Shown here: piece by piece, positions 12,361-22,267 of the stretch
Position numbering within the stretch: position 1 is the first letter of the stretch
How the letters are laid out: each line of letters opens with the position of its first letter
Source: Wurfbainia villosa
Taxonomy: Eukaryota; Streptophyta; Magnoliopsida; Zingiberales; Zingiberaceae
Direction: 5' to 3'
Assembly: GCA_025175895.1 (NCBI GenBank)
Contig: CM046000.1
Span: forward strand, 71,536,720-71,600,719
Length of the DNA stretch: 64,000 nt
The notes under the pieces: model-generated
What the model saw: the letters and a program-made list of their open reading frames with translations, nothing else
Told to the model about the DNA's origin: nothing
The model's database searches: none
Translations under genes and position numbers: made by a program

Positions 12361-15300
12361 TGTAAAATACCACAGAAAACAAAAAAAATATACTTGGTAA
12401 TTAGGAAAAGACCCTATGGATTTTTGAGGGATTTTAGAAATTTTCCTGGACTTAAATGGAAATTTCTATAGTTGTTACGGGGAAAGATTTAATTGGCTTT
12501 GGGAAAGCCTGTTTGGGTTATCTACTTATGAGGGATTAATAGGGCTTAATTGATTTAAGTTTAAATATAAAAACCCTAAGCTTAAAACCCTAAGTTGAAT
12601 GGATTGATAGTACTGATTTAATCCCGATCCCAACCCGATTGTTTTCCCAAATCCAACCCGTTTGCTTTTAATGTTGATCCGTTTAGCCGACTCCTTGTCT
12701 ATTTCCCAAATCGTCGTTTCCTCGCACGAGCAGTTTCCCAAATCGCCGTTCTTCGCGACTTCTGCTATTTCTCCACCGCGGCCGAAACTCTTCCCCTCCT
12801 CACTGTTTCCTCGGGAGTTCTCCCTCTCGCGAGCCCTTCCCCATCGCGAGACCTTCCCTTCCTCTCGTTCTTCTTCCTCGCGGCAGGCAGTGACCATCGG
12901 TTTGGACGACCTCCACGGACGGGCTGGAAATCGAGAGCGCGTGAGTGGCTGGAAGCTTGGATCGGCGGAGCTGTCTTTCCCGATCGTCGCCGGAGCAAGT
13001 GGTATGGAGCGATCTGTTGCTGCCGCCACCTGAGCTCGCTGCGCCGGCAGAGAAGGGGTGCGTAGTGGGGAGACTGTCTTGTGGGAAGTCGATCTGGGGC
13101 TTGGGTCATCGGCGTACGGCGTGCTAGCGGGTAGCGACGATGACGATTCCGCCGGTGGTTGCGCAGGAGCTAGGCGAGGGGCGACGTTGATTTGGCCGGT
13201 GAGCGAGTCATCGAGGAGGCTTGGACCGACGCGCGATCGCTCGAGTTCACGCTGTCGAAGGTGGGCTTGGACCTACCGATTTTGGCAGTAGGTGATCTGG
13301 TGAACAGGGCTGCCTGTTGTTGGGATTTTGCTGCCGACGAGGTTCAACTTCGGGTAAGCACGATTGATTTACTATTTGTGCTATGAATTCCATTCGGTTG
13401 AATGGCTGTGATGTGCTGTGGCTATTTCTCCTTCTGAATTGATCGATCTATTTTGGGCAGTGGGTTTTTTCGACGGATTGGACAATTAGGGAGGAAAGTT
13501 GTCGAGGGGAGGTTTCAATCGTTGGTGTGGATTTGTTGAGTTCAAAGGGGGCGGTGGAAGGCTGGATCGAAGCCATGAAGTCACATTGAGGTGAGTTTTG
13601 TGTGGATTTGTGATGTTTGCAGTAGATTACTTAGTTACAGTTGTTCGCAGGTTGTGCCGGTGAATAGTATGACGTATAGAGGAATTGGAGGTGTTCTGTG
13701 GTTGTGTTACTATGTTTAGCATGGATTTGGACTATGGATGTGATGCTAGATTATAGTTAGTTATTATTGGTTTGTTGATTAATAACTAATGGAAGTATGT
13801 TGTTAGTTGGATGATGAATTATGTATAGTTGTGAATTGCGTTGTAATGGCAGTGAGATAAAGTGGTGCCATAAGGGACGTGTAGTTTATTCGTTGCAAAG
13901 ACTTTGAGGTTCCGTGGTTAGCTGATACGTTAACTAGGGGATAGGGGGATGTATGGTGGTGATTTTCATATTTTGATTGTTGATGTGGTGTTATGAAGAG
14001 TTTGGTTGGGTGTATCGATCGAGGAGGAATGTATATATGAGGTTACGAGAGATGTGTACTCGAGTTCCTAACTCATAGACGAGGAAAGGATGTGAACATA
14101 GGAACGACGTGGTAATTAAGTTGTGTATTTGTCGTATACTTGCACTTAATCATAATGTTTGATACGTGCAGGACATGGATACGAGGCAGGCTCGCGGACA
14201 CAAAGACAATCAGCACGAGCTACGTATCAGGTAGGTAATTTTCCTACTGGTCGGGTAGATGTAATGATTTCCAGATTTAGACATAGATATGAACATGTTA
14301 GGTGTTCATATTACCTTGACCATGCTCTGTTTATCGTATGCTTGAACTTATCGTTGATATATATATATGTGTGCTCGATTATTGACAACACATATTCCCT
14401 AGCATGATCTAGAAGTTACAGATGTGATGTAAGTAGGTCTAACTGTTTAGTAGGGTGTAGATGTTAGAGTACGGAGGATGACCTAAATTGTAAATTTGGC
14501 AAAAAGGTTCTCTGGGGATAAGTATGACCCTAGATGTAGGACTTATTCCATACCTGTATGTTGCACATTTATTCACCAACCACGGGTTGTGTGAATGGTC
14601 ATGTGAGTCGTGGACAGTGTGTCGCTACGGACCGATGGTCCTAGCTTGTCATGATTAGATGAGTGACTCTCTATAGGGTAGAGAGTGTACTGATCAATTG
14701 GGTGTGACTCTTTGTTGAACAAAGAGTCTAGGGTAGATGTTCTGTATGTGAGACAGTACCCTCATGTCATTGCATGTATACTGATGACATCGTCTCCCCT
14801 TGGGGTTGAGAGAGAGTCTTCAGTCATCCTGCCTCCCAGGTTACTTCTAGAGGAGTAACTGGTGTGAGGGCATAGCATTTGTTGTGCCGCACTCTACCAT
14901 TATTGACGATGGTAGTTGGAGTTGCGTGCAGTTGTCCTGGGTGCGTGGTACTCGACCACTCATTAGTAGTGTTAGTCGGAGTGACCAGCAGCAGGGACCC
15001 CCGTTGCGTAGCGAGCTACTTACGCTCATATGCTACTTGATCATACTACCCAACTTGGTCACTCGAGAGTGGTGGCGGCTGGAGTCGGGATAGTTGTCAT
15101 GTCGTGCCACCTAGGCCACACTGGAGTCGTGGTAGCGAGTAGGGGTGAGCAGGCATGACCATGCATGCTGCATTCCCGTATCATACTGTGTTTTGCATAT
15201 GATTATATATATATACATACCTGCTTGTATATATATATATATGGATGATGATGATTAGTATACATACAGATACAGTCTATATGTATACACACTTTGATGA

Positions 15301-16145
15301 TGCATTTGTATGTACTATGCCTGTTGCATTTGTTTGTACATATTCATACATGCTATTGCATATTCCTGTATGGTAGTAGGTTGATATTTGTATACCTATC
15401 GGATATTCACAGTGATACCCTTGACTCAGGTTAGGATATTGTGTTAGTACTATACTGTTATACCCTATGATGTGATTATATGCCCAGGTTGGATCAGGAA
15501 AGCGTTACTGACTGCCAGGTATGTCAGCATCGTTGATGTTCAGTTTATTTAGTATATGCATGCATATCTATAGTTATGCTGATGTATACTTGTTGTACGA
15601 GTAGATTAAACTGTTGAATGACATGTAATATTGATACATATATTTACATATTTTCTCTGATTACCTGCTGAGTTTTACTCACCACCTCCGACCTTGGGTT
15701 TTTTTGTCACCCAGGTAACAGGTAGACGACTTCGTGATGACTTGGAGCTGCGCTGACCAATCCATCCCATCTTCGTTTTTCGAGTCTCCCGAGGAGTTCG
15801 TTTTCTTATGGCTTGGACTTGTTTATTGTGTTTTGGATTTTGGTCCTATGTCATGGACCTTAGTTTATATTTGGACTTCGTCTTTATGTTGTGGACGTTA
15901 TTCTGGTGCTGATGTTTTGTACGGTTTTAGTGATTGTAGTCTTGTCAGGTGGAGTACACCTGTATATTATGTTTTTGTTATGTATGTTGTGGGTATGCGC
16001 TCTTTATTTCCGTTGCTATTGTTTGTTATATATATGTTGTTGTTGTTGTGGGCCTACGGGCCTTGTATTAACCCGAAATGTTGCCACGTACAGGGGAGAT
16101 GTCGTCCGTTTGATTTTCGGCTCGGCATGCTCTCGGGGCGTGACA
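12361..16145 (+). repeat. GypF 3' LTR
   Basis: 3785 bases against 3726 in the 5' LTR. Identity is very high, but differences cluster in short patches, for example 12880-13200 against 4680-5050, and 15480-15520 against 7232-7262. ORFs in it mirror those of the 5' LTR and are not called. Confidence 0.9.
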
Positions 16146-17939
16146 AAAGGGATTGCCCAAACCACCAAGTCATCGTCGTGCTATTCGTTAGGGAGGTCAC
16201 TTGAACAAACTAGTTGTTCAAGCGACCATCCTCTATTCTACGAGTAGCCACGGAATAGACGATGTCCGGATCGCCGGTTTTCGTGTTTATACTCGGGATC
16301 CAAGTATTATTTAGTCATTTATAGATTTATAACATGCTGATAATTGAAAAATAAAAACAAGCAACAAACAAAAGAAGAAAGTAGAATAGGTATACCTCTC
16401 GATCTTCTAATGTATGACCTTCCTCCTTTTGGACGTCGTGTGGGCGACGATCCACCAAAAGTCGAAGCTCCTAGATCACAAATCTTCCTTCCTTGCTCTT
16501 CCAAAGCAAGAGGAAGAATAGAAACAAGGTTTTTCTCCTCACTAGAAACAACCAACAAGGAACTAAAACTATCTTTGCCGCCGGCCAACTAGGTGAAGGA
16601 TAAGATGGTGGAAAACAACCAAGACACCAAGGGAAGCCCTATATCTTGTTTCCACCACCTAAGGAGAAGGAGAAGGGGGCTTTTGGGTGCCAGCCAAGGC
16701 TGGAAAAGAGGCTAGAGAGGTACTGGACGTTGGCCAAAAGAGGAAGAAGAAGAGAAGAATACCTTCCTTATTTGGTGCCACCCTTGCCTCCAAACCCTAA
16801 TCCTAATCCTATCTCAACTAGGATTCCTTCTTGCCGCCCAAACCCTAGCTCTCCTTCAAAGTAGTTCACGCCAACTCCCATGCTATCCTTTTATAGAGTT
16901 AGGGATAAGTCATGAATTAATCTCATCCATTGGTTCTAGGAATTTAATCTCAACCGTCGGATCTAGAGATTTAATCTCAACCGTCGGATCTTAGAGATTT
17001 AATCTCTACCAATGGATCTTAGAGTTTTGTTTCTATCCATTGGATCTAAGCATCATGAGGTGTTAATAGGCTACATTAGGGACCATGAGGAGGAGTTGGG
17101 TCTTGGCCACCCATGGATCAAGGCCACATAAAGTCCGATCCACTAATGATGATCCAATCCACTAAAGGTTAATCATTGATCTACCTCACCAATCCCCATA
17201 TGATAATATGGGCTCCATATATTATTTGTACATTTTCTCCCCGTGTTTAAGATCTCGAATGTTTGTCGATTAATTAATTTACTGACCATTAATTAATCAA
17301 CATCTAACTCCTTGAGTAGTACCACTCAACCTTTTCATCATGCCGGACCAAGTCCACCTGCAGGTTTTACATGATGAACTTTATGAGCTCCTCAAGGGGA
17401 CATCATCATCCTAATATATAAGACACGGTTTCCTCCTATAATCAACGGCACACCATATAAATAATATTATCTCCCAACTTACCGAGCCTATCAATTTAAT
17501 CTATAAATCTCGCCCATTGGTAAATCAAAGAGATGAGTACTAAGTATATGTGCCCGTTATTATATCGGTATTAAGAGCATGTACTAAATAATATCTGAGG
17601 TCTGATTCGATTATGTAGTCAGCAATAAATCGAATCACTTCTAAGTCGGTCCTGCTCAATACACACAAAGTGCACTAGTGTGATTCTATGGTCAAGACAA
17701 ACCAAGACCAAATCACACTACAACCATTCCGATGGTTTGTCCAAAGCCATCTCGGTTGTGAGCCTTTACTTATACTTTACAAAGAGACGATAACATGATC
17801 TCCCATGTGACACCACACACCATGTTATCTACAATGTAACGTATTAGACAATATGCATAAAAATATGCAAACAATGATCATGTGATTCTTATTTCAAAAA
17901 TAAAGATGTTCATAGAAAAGATAGACTTTTCAGTATACA

Positions 17940-18340
17940 TCCCTACAGCCCAAGCATGAGTTCCATTGGTGGAGGGTCCACTCATGCTCAATATTAAAAA
18001 GCCTAAAAGTTATCCTACCCTCCTCACTCTCTCTACCCGTTAAAACTTCCACCTCTAAAGAACTCAAAAATTCCAAAACTATCCTAGGGTAGGTTAAGTG
18101 CCTTATTCCCATAATCTCATCCCACCCCATTTTTGCAAATAGGGTTTGCATGTCACCCAACAAACCTAAAGATTCTAGCAAATCCTCATCCAAGTACCTA
18201 GTAGCAGTAAGTTTACGAGTAGAGAGCATATTGTATCTATCTTTATGTTCATTATTGTGAAAAATTAGAGGGGGTAGGGTGTTACCCTCTTCCGGAGCTT
18301 GAGGGGCGTAGGCTCTCCTTGTTCGTCGCTCCTTGTTCAT
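17940..18340 (-). pseudogene. AthK extra ORF (Athila ORF-type), truncated
   Basis: An open stretch from an ATG at 18340 encodes about 130 residues that look like the plant-specific extra ORF found 3' of pol in Athila/Tat elements (the ATHILA ORF-1 type). Landmarks are RYLDEDLLESLGL, FAKMGWDEIM, HLTYPRIVLEFLSSL and FRLFNIEHEWTL. The protein's function is not established. The frame runs into the CopJ LTR near 17950, where the last residues before the stop are probably CopJ or junction sequence; the C-terminal part is lost. It normally lies after integrase; here protease is only about 0.5 kb upstream. Confidence 0.75.
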
Positions 18341-18880
18341 CCTTGCTCCTTTTAGCTTCTTTAGATGTTAGAAATGCTTCTAGAGGAAGGAGAAAGCGAA
18401 ATCACACGGCTAGGGAAAGAACATTTGAAGCACACGGCACAAATGGAGTGAAAACACATGGCCCGCCCCATTTAACCTCGTGCATCACGGCCGTGTGAAA
18501 ACACACGGCCAGACCCTGTGCGCCTTTGGTCAATCGGGCACAGCCATGGGAAAACACACGGCTAGGCCGTGTGTCCCCATTGTTTGCCCATTCATGCACC
18601 ATGGCCCAAATTTTCTCATACACTTCGCCGTGTAGGCTAATATGGGTCTCATTTTTGCCTAGCAAAATTCTTTTCTATTCCTAACTCTAAATGTGATGGA
18701 AATCAAAACTAAAATCAAACAAACGTATGCAATGCAATCGAAAAAGGAAATATAAAACTAAACTTGGGTTGCCTTCCAAGAAGCGCTTTGTTTAAGGTCG
18801 TTTAGCTCGACCGCACTCTACTATCAACTCGGCTCTGGTGGTTCAGTGAACCTCCATTCATCCGTCTTGGGATCTTGATA
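18341..18880 (-). other. AthK non-coding spacer with ACACGGC palindromes
   Basis: Lies where RT, RNase H and integrase would be expected but shows none of them. Between 18400 and 18585 the string acacggc and its complement gccgtgt recur at least six times, partly as near-palindromes such as cacggccgtgtg. On the - strand, the segment near 18770-18800 (ggcaacccaagtttag after the end of the protease frame) looks like a conserved end of the gag-pro unit. No gene is supported. Confidence 0.5.
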
Positions 18881-19387
18881 TGGAGGTTCCGGCTTCATTC
18901 TGCTAAATGTGAAGCCGTCAAAGTAAGGAGCTATATGCTCTGAAAGGCTGAAAAGGATGATCTCCCTTTCTACCTCCAGGAAGATCTGGCGTGCCTTCAC
19001 ATCTATGCATGCCCCTGTGGTTGCTAGAAAAGCCCTTCCCAGAATGATAAGATTCTGGGGATTCGGTCATGTGTCCAGTATAATGAAGTCCGTGGGTATC
19101 ACGAAATCCTCAATCATCATAGGAACGTGTGGTAGTAAGCCAACGAGCTCCTTTACTGAATCATCCCCCATATGAATACCAAGATTCACTGGTTGGATCC
19201 CGCTCAGTCCAATTTTCAAAAAATATGCATAGGACATCACACTAACTGATAACCCCAAGTCATATAGTGCTTCGTCGAAGATCTCCCCATAAATCGAGCA
19301 GGGAATAATGAATTCACTAGGGTCCTCAAGTTGTATTGGGATCTTCTCTTCAAACTCAGCTTGGTCAAGTAGGGTGGAAATCATGGC
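18881..19387 (-). pseudogene. AthK retroviral-type aspartic protease region
   Basis: The frame 19067-19384 reads IPIQLEDPSEFIIPC, then ALYDLGLSVSVM where the family has a catalytic DxGAS-type motif, then VPMMIEDFVIPTDFIILDT. After one stop it goes on with LIILGRAFLATTGACIDV, a landmark of gypsy proteases (ILGRPFLAT). The catalytic Asp is present, but Gly-Ala is replaced by Gly-Leu. Its 5' end is at the edge of the 33.3-kb array: the frame resumes at 52688 on the far side as gag, so gag and protease were one ORF before that insertion. Confidence 0.8.
19383..19387. repeat. Array target-site duplication, left copy
   Basis: ATGGC here and ATGGC at 52683-52687 flank the whole four-LTR array. None is seen at internal LTRs. 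This shows a single insertion event followed by tandem expansion, or insertion of an already tandem molecule. Confidence 0.9.
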
Positions 19388-20026
19388 TGTTGGTGCAGGG
19401 GCACTAGATAATTGAACCTTGGTTTTGATGATGGAAAAGATTCAAAGTTAAGTTATTTTGTTATCTCATGTGATATGCTAAGTGTGCAGGAAGTGTTTAA
19501 GCTAAGCCAAAGGTCGAGCGAAATTCGGAGAATCTCAAATTGAGAAATCGTGGTGGTCGGGCGACACTAGGAGAACCTCGGGGAGTCGAGGAACCTCAGT
19601 GGTGACCGAAAGCTAAGCAACAGGTCAAGAGGACCAAAGGTAAGCTCCGTGTGTGGAGCAGTGGTAAGGACGCGCCCTCGGTTAGAGGACAATCCTAGGC
19701 ATCGATCCGACTAAGGCTTCTGGAGGAATGCTGAAGTTGAGATCGGACAGTCAAAGGACTGTCACACTGCATGGCATTATGCATCTATTATGATAATCTT
19801 GTATTGCAGGAATTCTCAAGTGCAACAAATAACCTGGAGATGTCGTGTAGTCGATCAAGGCGATCGCTAAGAGGATCAATCGACTGATGTCGACGAATCA
19901 GCCCAGTGCACAAGGTCAAAGAGATAGAGATTGATGCCACCACCTCAGGATAAGATAAGTCGCCACCTCAAGATAAGATCCACGAGTTTTGGATCTGGAT
20001 CGGAAAAAAATTCCAAGGCACAAATC

Positions 20027-20035
20027 TATAAAAGG
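20027..20035 (+). promoter_or_regulatory. TATA box of array LTR1
   Basis: TATAAAAGG followed by a purine-rich stretch. The same box is at 31720 (LTR2), 48233 (LTR3), 52264 (LTR4) and 56982 (SoloH). Transcription should start about 25-35 bases downstream, putting all following hairpins in the RNA leader. Confidence 0.75.
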
Positions 20036-20160
20036 AGGGGTGGACTCACACCCAAATTTAAGAATCTCCCAAGTGCTCGTGCTCTCTACAACGCTACTCC
20101 GACCGTGCAACATCTTCTAATTAATTGTCGGTATTATTATTATCTTTCTGTACTTAATTT

Positions 20161-20314
20161 TTATAAGGACCGGTAAGGTTGTTACCGGCCTTATAATCAT
20201 TGCAATCATCTTGTCTCTTACCTCTAACGAGGAAGAGACTTTTAGTGATTCCCCTTAGGAAGCAATCAAGGATCGCAGGGCCTTGGATTAGCAGCCGGTG
20301 GGCTGTGAACCAAG
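20161..20314 (+). ncRNA. Conserved leader RNA structure in array LTR1 (HP1-HP4)
   Basis: Four stem-loops can be drawn. HP1 20161-20196: arms TTATAAGG-A-CCGGTAA and TTACCGGCCTTATAA, one bulged A, loop GGTTG. HP2 20213-20239: GTCTCTT-A-CCTC with GAGGAAGAGAC, loop TAAC. HP3 20262-20276: GCAATC with GATCGC (one mismatch here, none in LTR2-4), loop AAG. HP4 20282-20314: closing stem CTTGG:CCAAG, internal loop ATTA:GAA, upper stem GCAGCC:GGCTGT. Equivalent hairpins with compensatory changes occur in SireD, SoloH and, for HP3 and HP4, GagI. The structure is inferred by eye. Position after the TATA box puts it in the genomic RNA. Confidence 0.75.
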
Positions 20315-20447
20315 TAAAAAAGTTTTGTGTCTTTCTTGTGTTTGTCTTTTAGTTTTCCGCTGTGTACTTGGTTTTAATCATCGAAAAAGAAAAGTTTTTA
20401 CGAACGCTATTCACCCCCCCCTTTACCGCTCAAATCGATCCAACAAT

Positions 20448-20459
20448 TGGTATCAGAGC
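20448..20459 (+). promoter_or_regulatory. Primer-binding site of array body1 (tRNA-Met)
   Basis: TGGTATCAGAGC, two bases after LTR1; complementary to the 3' end of initiator tRNA-Met. Confidence 0.9.
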
Positions 20460-20626
20460 GGGTGCGCTCATATTTGGTGCAACCACCGGTCGAACATTTT
20501 ATTTTCTTTATTTTTATTTTTATTTTTAAATATCTCCCACACTACTAATCCAAGACCAAGTCTTGGGACTTTTTGGTTTGTGTTTTTTTTTTTGCGAGTT
20601 TTAGAAAATCATTGACCGAGCAAACT

Positions 20627-22267
20627 ATGGAAGAGTCTCCCACAAGGCATAAAGGTAACAATGTCAATTTAAATTTTAAATTTCATATTATTTGCTTTAT
20701 GTGCAGGGAGAGAGGACACTATAAAAATAAGTGTCCTACTCGTAAGACTCGAACGATGCAACCGACGGCAAAGGAGACACCATTGCTAGGAATTCGGAAG
20801 AACAAGGAGCACATCAAGTGCTTCGGGTGCAGAAGATTCGGTCACTACAAGAATCGGTGTCCGAAAAAAAATGTTAGTAAAGTTAATAATTTTGAAAAGT
20901 TGAGTTTTAGATTAGTTGATAATTTAGATAAATTGTGTAATTGTTGTCAATTAATTAATACAATTAATAATTCAACTAATAAAAATTTAATTAATTCAGA
21001 TTTAATTAGTTTAAATACTAATAATAATAATATCATGGAAGAAAATGATCAAATTAATCTAAAATTTGATAAAATTAACAAAGAGATTAATCAAATATTT
21101 AATTTAATCAACATAGATCTAGATCTAGTCAAAGATAAAACCAACCTGCCCCTAGGGCAACGGCGCGACGGTAAGCTACGAAGACCCCCTCTGCGCAGCC
21201 AGGGTTCGATTCTGGCCAGGCATCGCGCGCTGCGAGAATAGCGATGCTCGATGTCCTTTCTGTGCAGCGTGGTCGGCCCATTAGCGTAGCATGGGCTCTA
21301 ACGTAGCGGGTCGCGCGTCTCCTGATTTATCCTTGTTGACCGGTGGGGACTCTCGTTGAAGGCCTTGGGGCGGGCCCGGTCAGCCATCAGGATTAGTAGG
21401 GAAGAGAAATCGTACCTGATACCTGATGTAAATAAAAAAAAAAAGAATAATCAAAACCTTGATCAGAATAAACAAACCATAGGACAGAATCATCAAATCC
21501 TAGATCTGATTAATCTAGATAATTTCGAATTAAAAAATTCTATTTTGAAAAATTCAACCATAAAAAAATCGAAATTAACTTTAAAAAATTCCAAAGATAA
21601 TCTAAATAATTCTAATAATAATTCTACCTTGAAAAACTCTAACAATTTTATCTTAAATAATTCTAATAATAATTCTACCTTTAAAAACTCTAACAATCTT
21701 ATCTTAAATAATTCTAATAATAAATCTACCTTTAAAAACTCTAACAATCTTATCTTAAATAATTCTAATAATAATTCTATCTTTAAAAATTCTAATAATC
21801 TTATCTTGAATAATTATAATAATTCTACCTCAAAAAATTCTAATAATTTTAATAATTCTATTTTTAAAAAGTCTAATAATCTTATCTTAAAAAATTATAA
21901 TAATTCTACTTTTAAAAAGTCTAATAATCTTATCTTGAAAAAGTCTAATAATATTATTTTAAAAAATTCTAATAATCTTATTTTAAATAATTCACAATCT
22001 AACTTAATTAAAAATTCAAAATTAGATAATCAAACCAATAAAATTAATTATAATAGAGTACCATTTGATTATACACAAATTAATAATCTAGTAATTAAAC
22101 CTTCAACTTTTAAAAATTCAACTAATAAATATGTAGACTTGGGTGACAAGTCTAATCTAACAAAAAATCAAGACACTAAAATTTGTAAACCTAATTATAA
22201 TAAAGTATCTTGTAACTATAGAACAAATAAAAGTCTACCCAAGAAAACAACCATTTCTTTAAATTGA
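20627..22267 (+). pseudogene. Array copy 1: zinc-knuckle, Asn/Lys-rich Gag-like protein, split by a SINE
   Basis: The ATG at 20627 (MEESPTRHKG) is conserved in all three bodies and chosen for that reason. Two CX2CX4HX4C zinc knuckles follow: CFMCRERGHYKNKC at about 20693-20736 and CFGCRRFGHYKNRC near 20820-20861; such knuckles bind RNA in Gag. Next is an Asn/Asp-rich linker with LCNCCQ. The tail (about 21530-22010) is built of 17-residue repeats of the type SNNNSTFKNSNNLILNN, encoded by a 51-bp DNA repeat. It ends SLPKKTTISLN at 22267. A SINE at about 21148-21444 breaks the frame with a stop at 21239. No capsid, protease or RT domain is recognisable. Function is unknown; I infer a nucleic-acid-binding, self-associating Gag substitute. 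Confidence 0.8.
21148..21444 (+). mobile_element. tRNA-derived SINE in array body1
   Basis: About 297 bases absent from bodies 2 and 3. It begins GCCCCTAGGGCAACGGCGCG with an A-box-like segment, has a B box GGTTCGATTC near 21207, and ends in a run of A after GATGTAAATA, all typical of plant tRNA-derived SINEs copied by a LINE RT. Roughly 11 bases of the target are missing relative to body2, and no clean target duplication is visible. It is far more GC-rich than its surroundings. Confidence 0.75.

Larger units (their letters stand above)
4168..16145 (+). mobile_element. GypF: decayed chromovirus (Tekay/Del-like gypsy)
   Basis: Two long LTRs (4168-7893 and 12361-16145) start TGTAAAATACC and end GTGACA. 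They flank a 4.5-kb interior with a tRNA-Met primer site and a terminal polypurine tract, and AAAGG is duplicated on both sides. Interior fragments align with gag knuckle, protease, RT, integrase and chromodomain of GypE, so both belong to one chromovirus lineage, as two subfamilies. No interior ORF exceeds about 102 codons. The LTRs are nearly identical by eye, so the element moved recently relative to the decay of its coding region. Confidence 0.9.
546..17939 (-). mobile_element. CopJ: Ty1-copia element, 3' end deleted, with GypF in its 5' LTR
   Basis: On the - strand the order is 5' LTR (17939 down to 4046, split by GypF), tRNA-Met primer site (4031-4043), gag remnant, protease, integrase and RT. 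This is the Ty1-copia order. Without GypF the LTR is about 1.9 kb, which fits Angela/Tork-like copia families. The element stops inside RT near 546; RNase H and the 3' LTR are absent and AthK 3' sequence is joined directly. A deletion therefore removed the 3' end of CopJ together with the distal part of the AthK extra ORF. Confidence 0.75.
4046..17939 (-). repeat. CopJ 5' LTR, interrupted by GypF
   Basis: On the + strand the LTR starts TGAAGTG at 4046 and ends TATACA at 17939; GypF plus one copy of its target duplication occupies 4168-16150. The LTR proper is therefore 4046-4167 plus 16151-17939, about 1.9 kb. The outer end is inferred from the CA terminus and from the AthK coding frame resuming beyond it. 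The 16151-17939 part has no credible gene; its small ORFs are unconserved. No matching 3' LTR remains in the window. Confidence 0.65.
19388..20445 (+). repeat. Array LTR1
   Basis: 1058 bases, TGTTGGTGCAGG at the start and GATCCAACA at the end, followed by the primer-binding site. It contains an eroded CAGTCGACTG-type palindrome module near 19845-19900, a TATA box, a structured-RNA segment and a C-run motif near 20411-20430. Confidence 0.92.

Noticed and set aside
21601..22000. CRISPR-like array of regular repeats
   Set aside because: The 51-bp units are contiguous coding repeats without unique spacers, in plant retrotransposon DNA. The 28-bp units at 29700-29875 also lack spacers.
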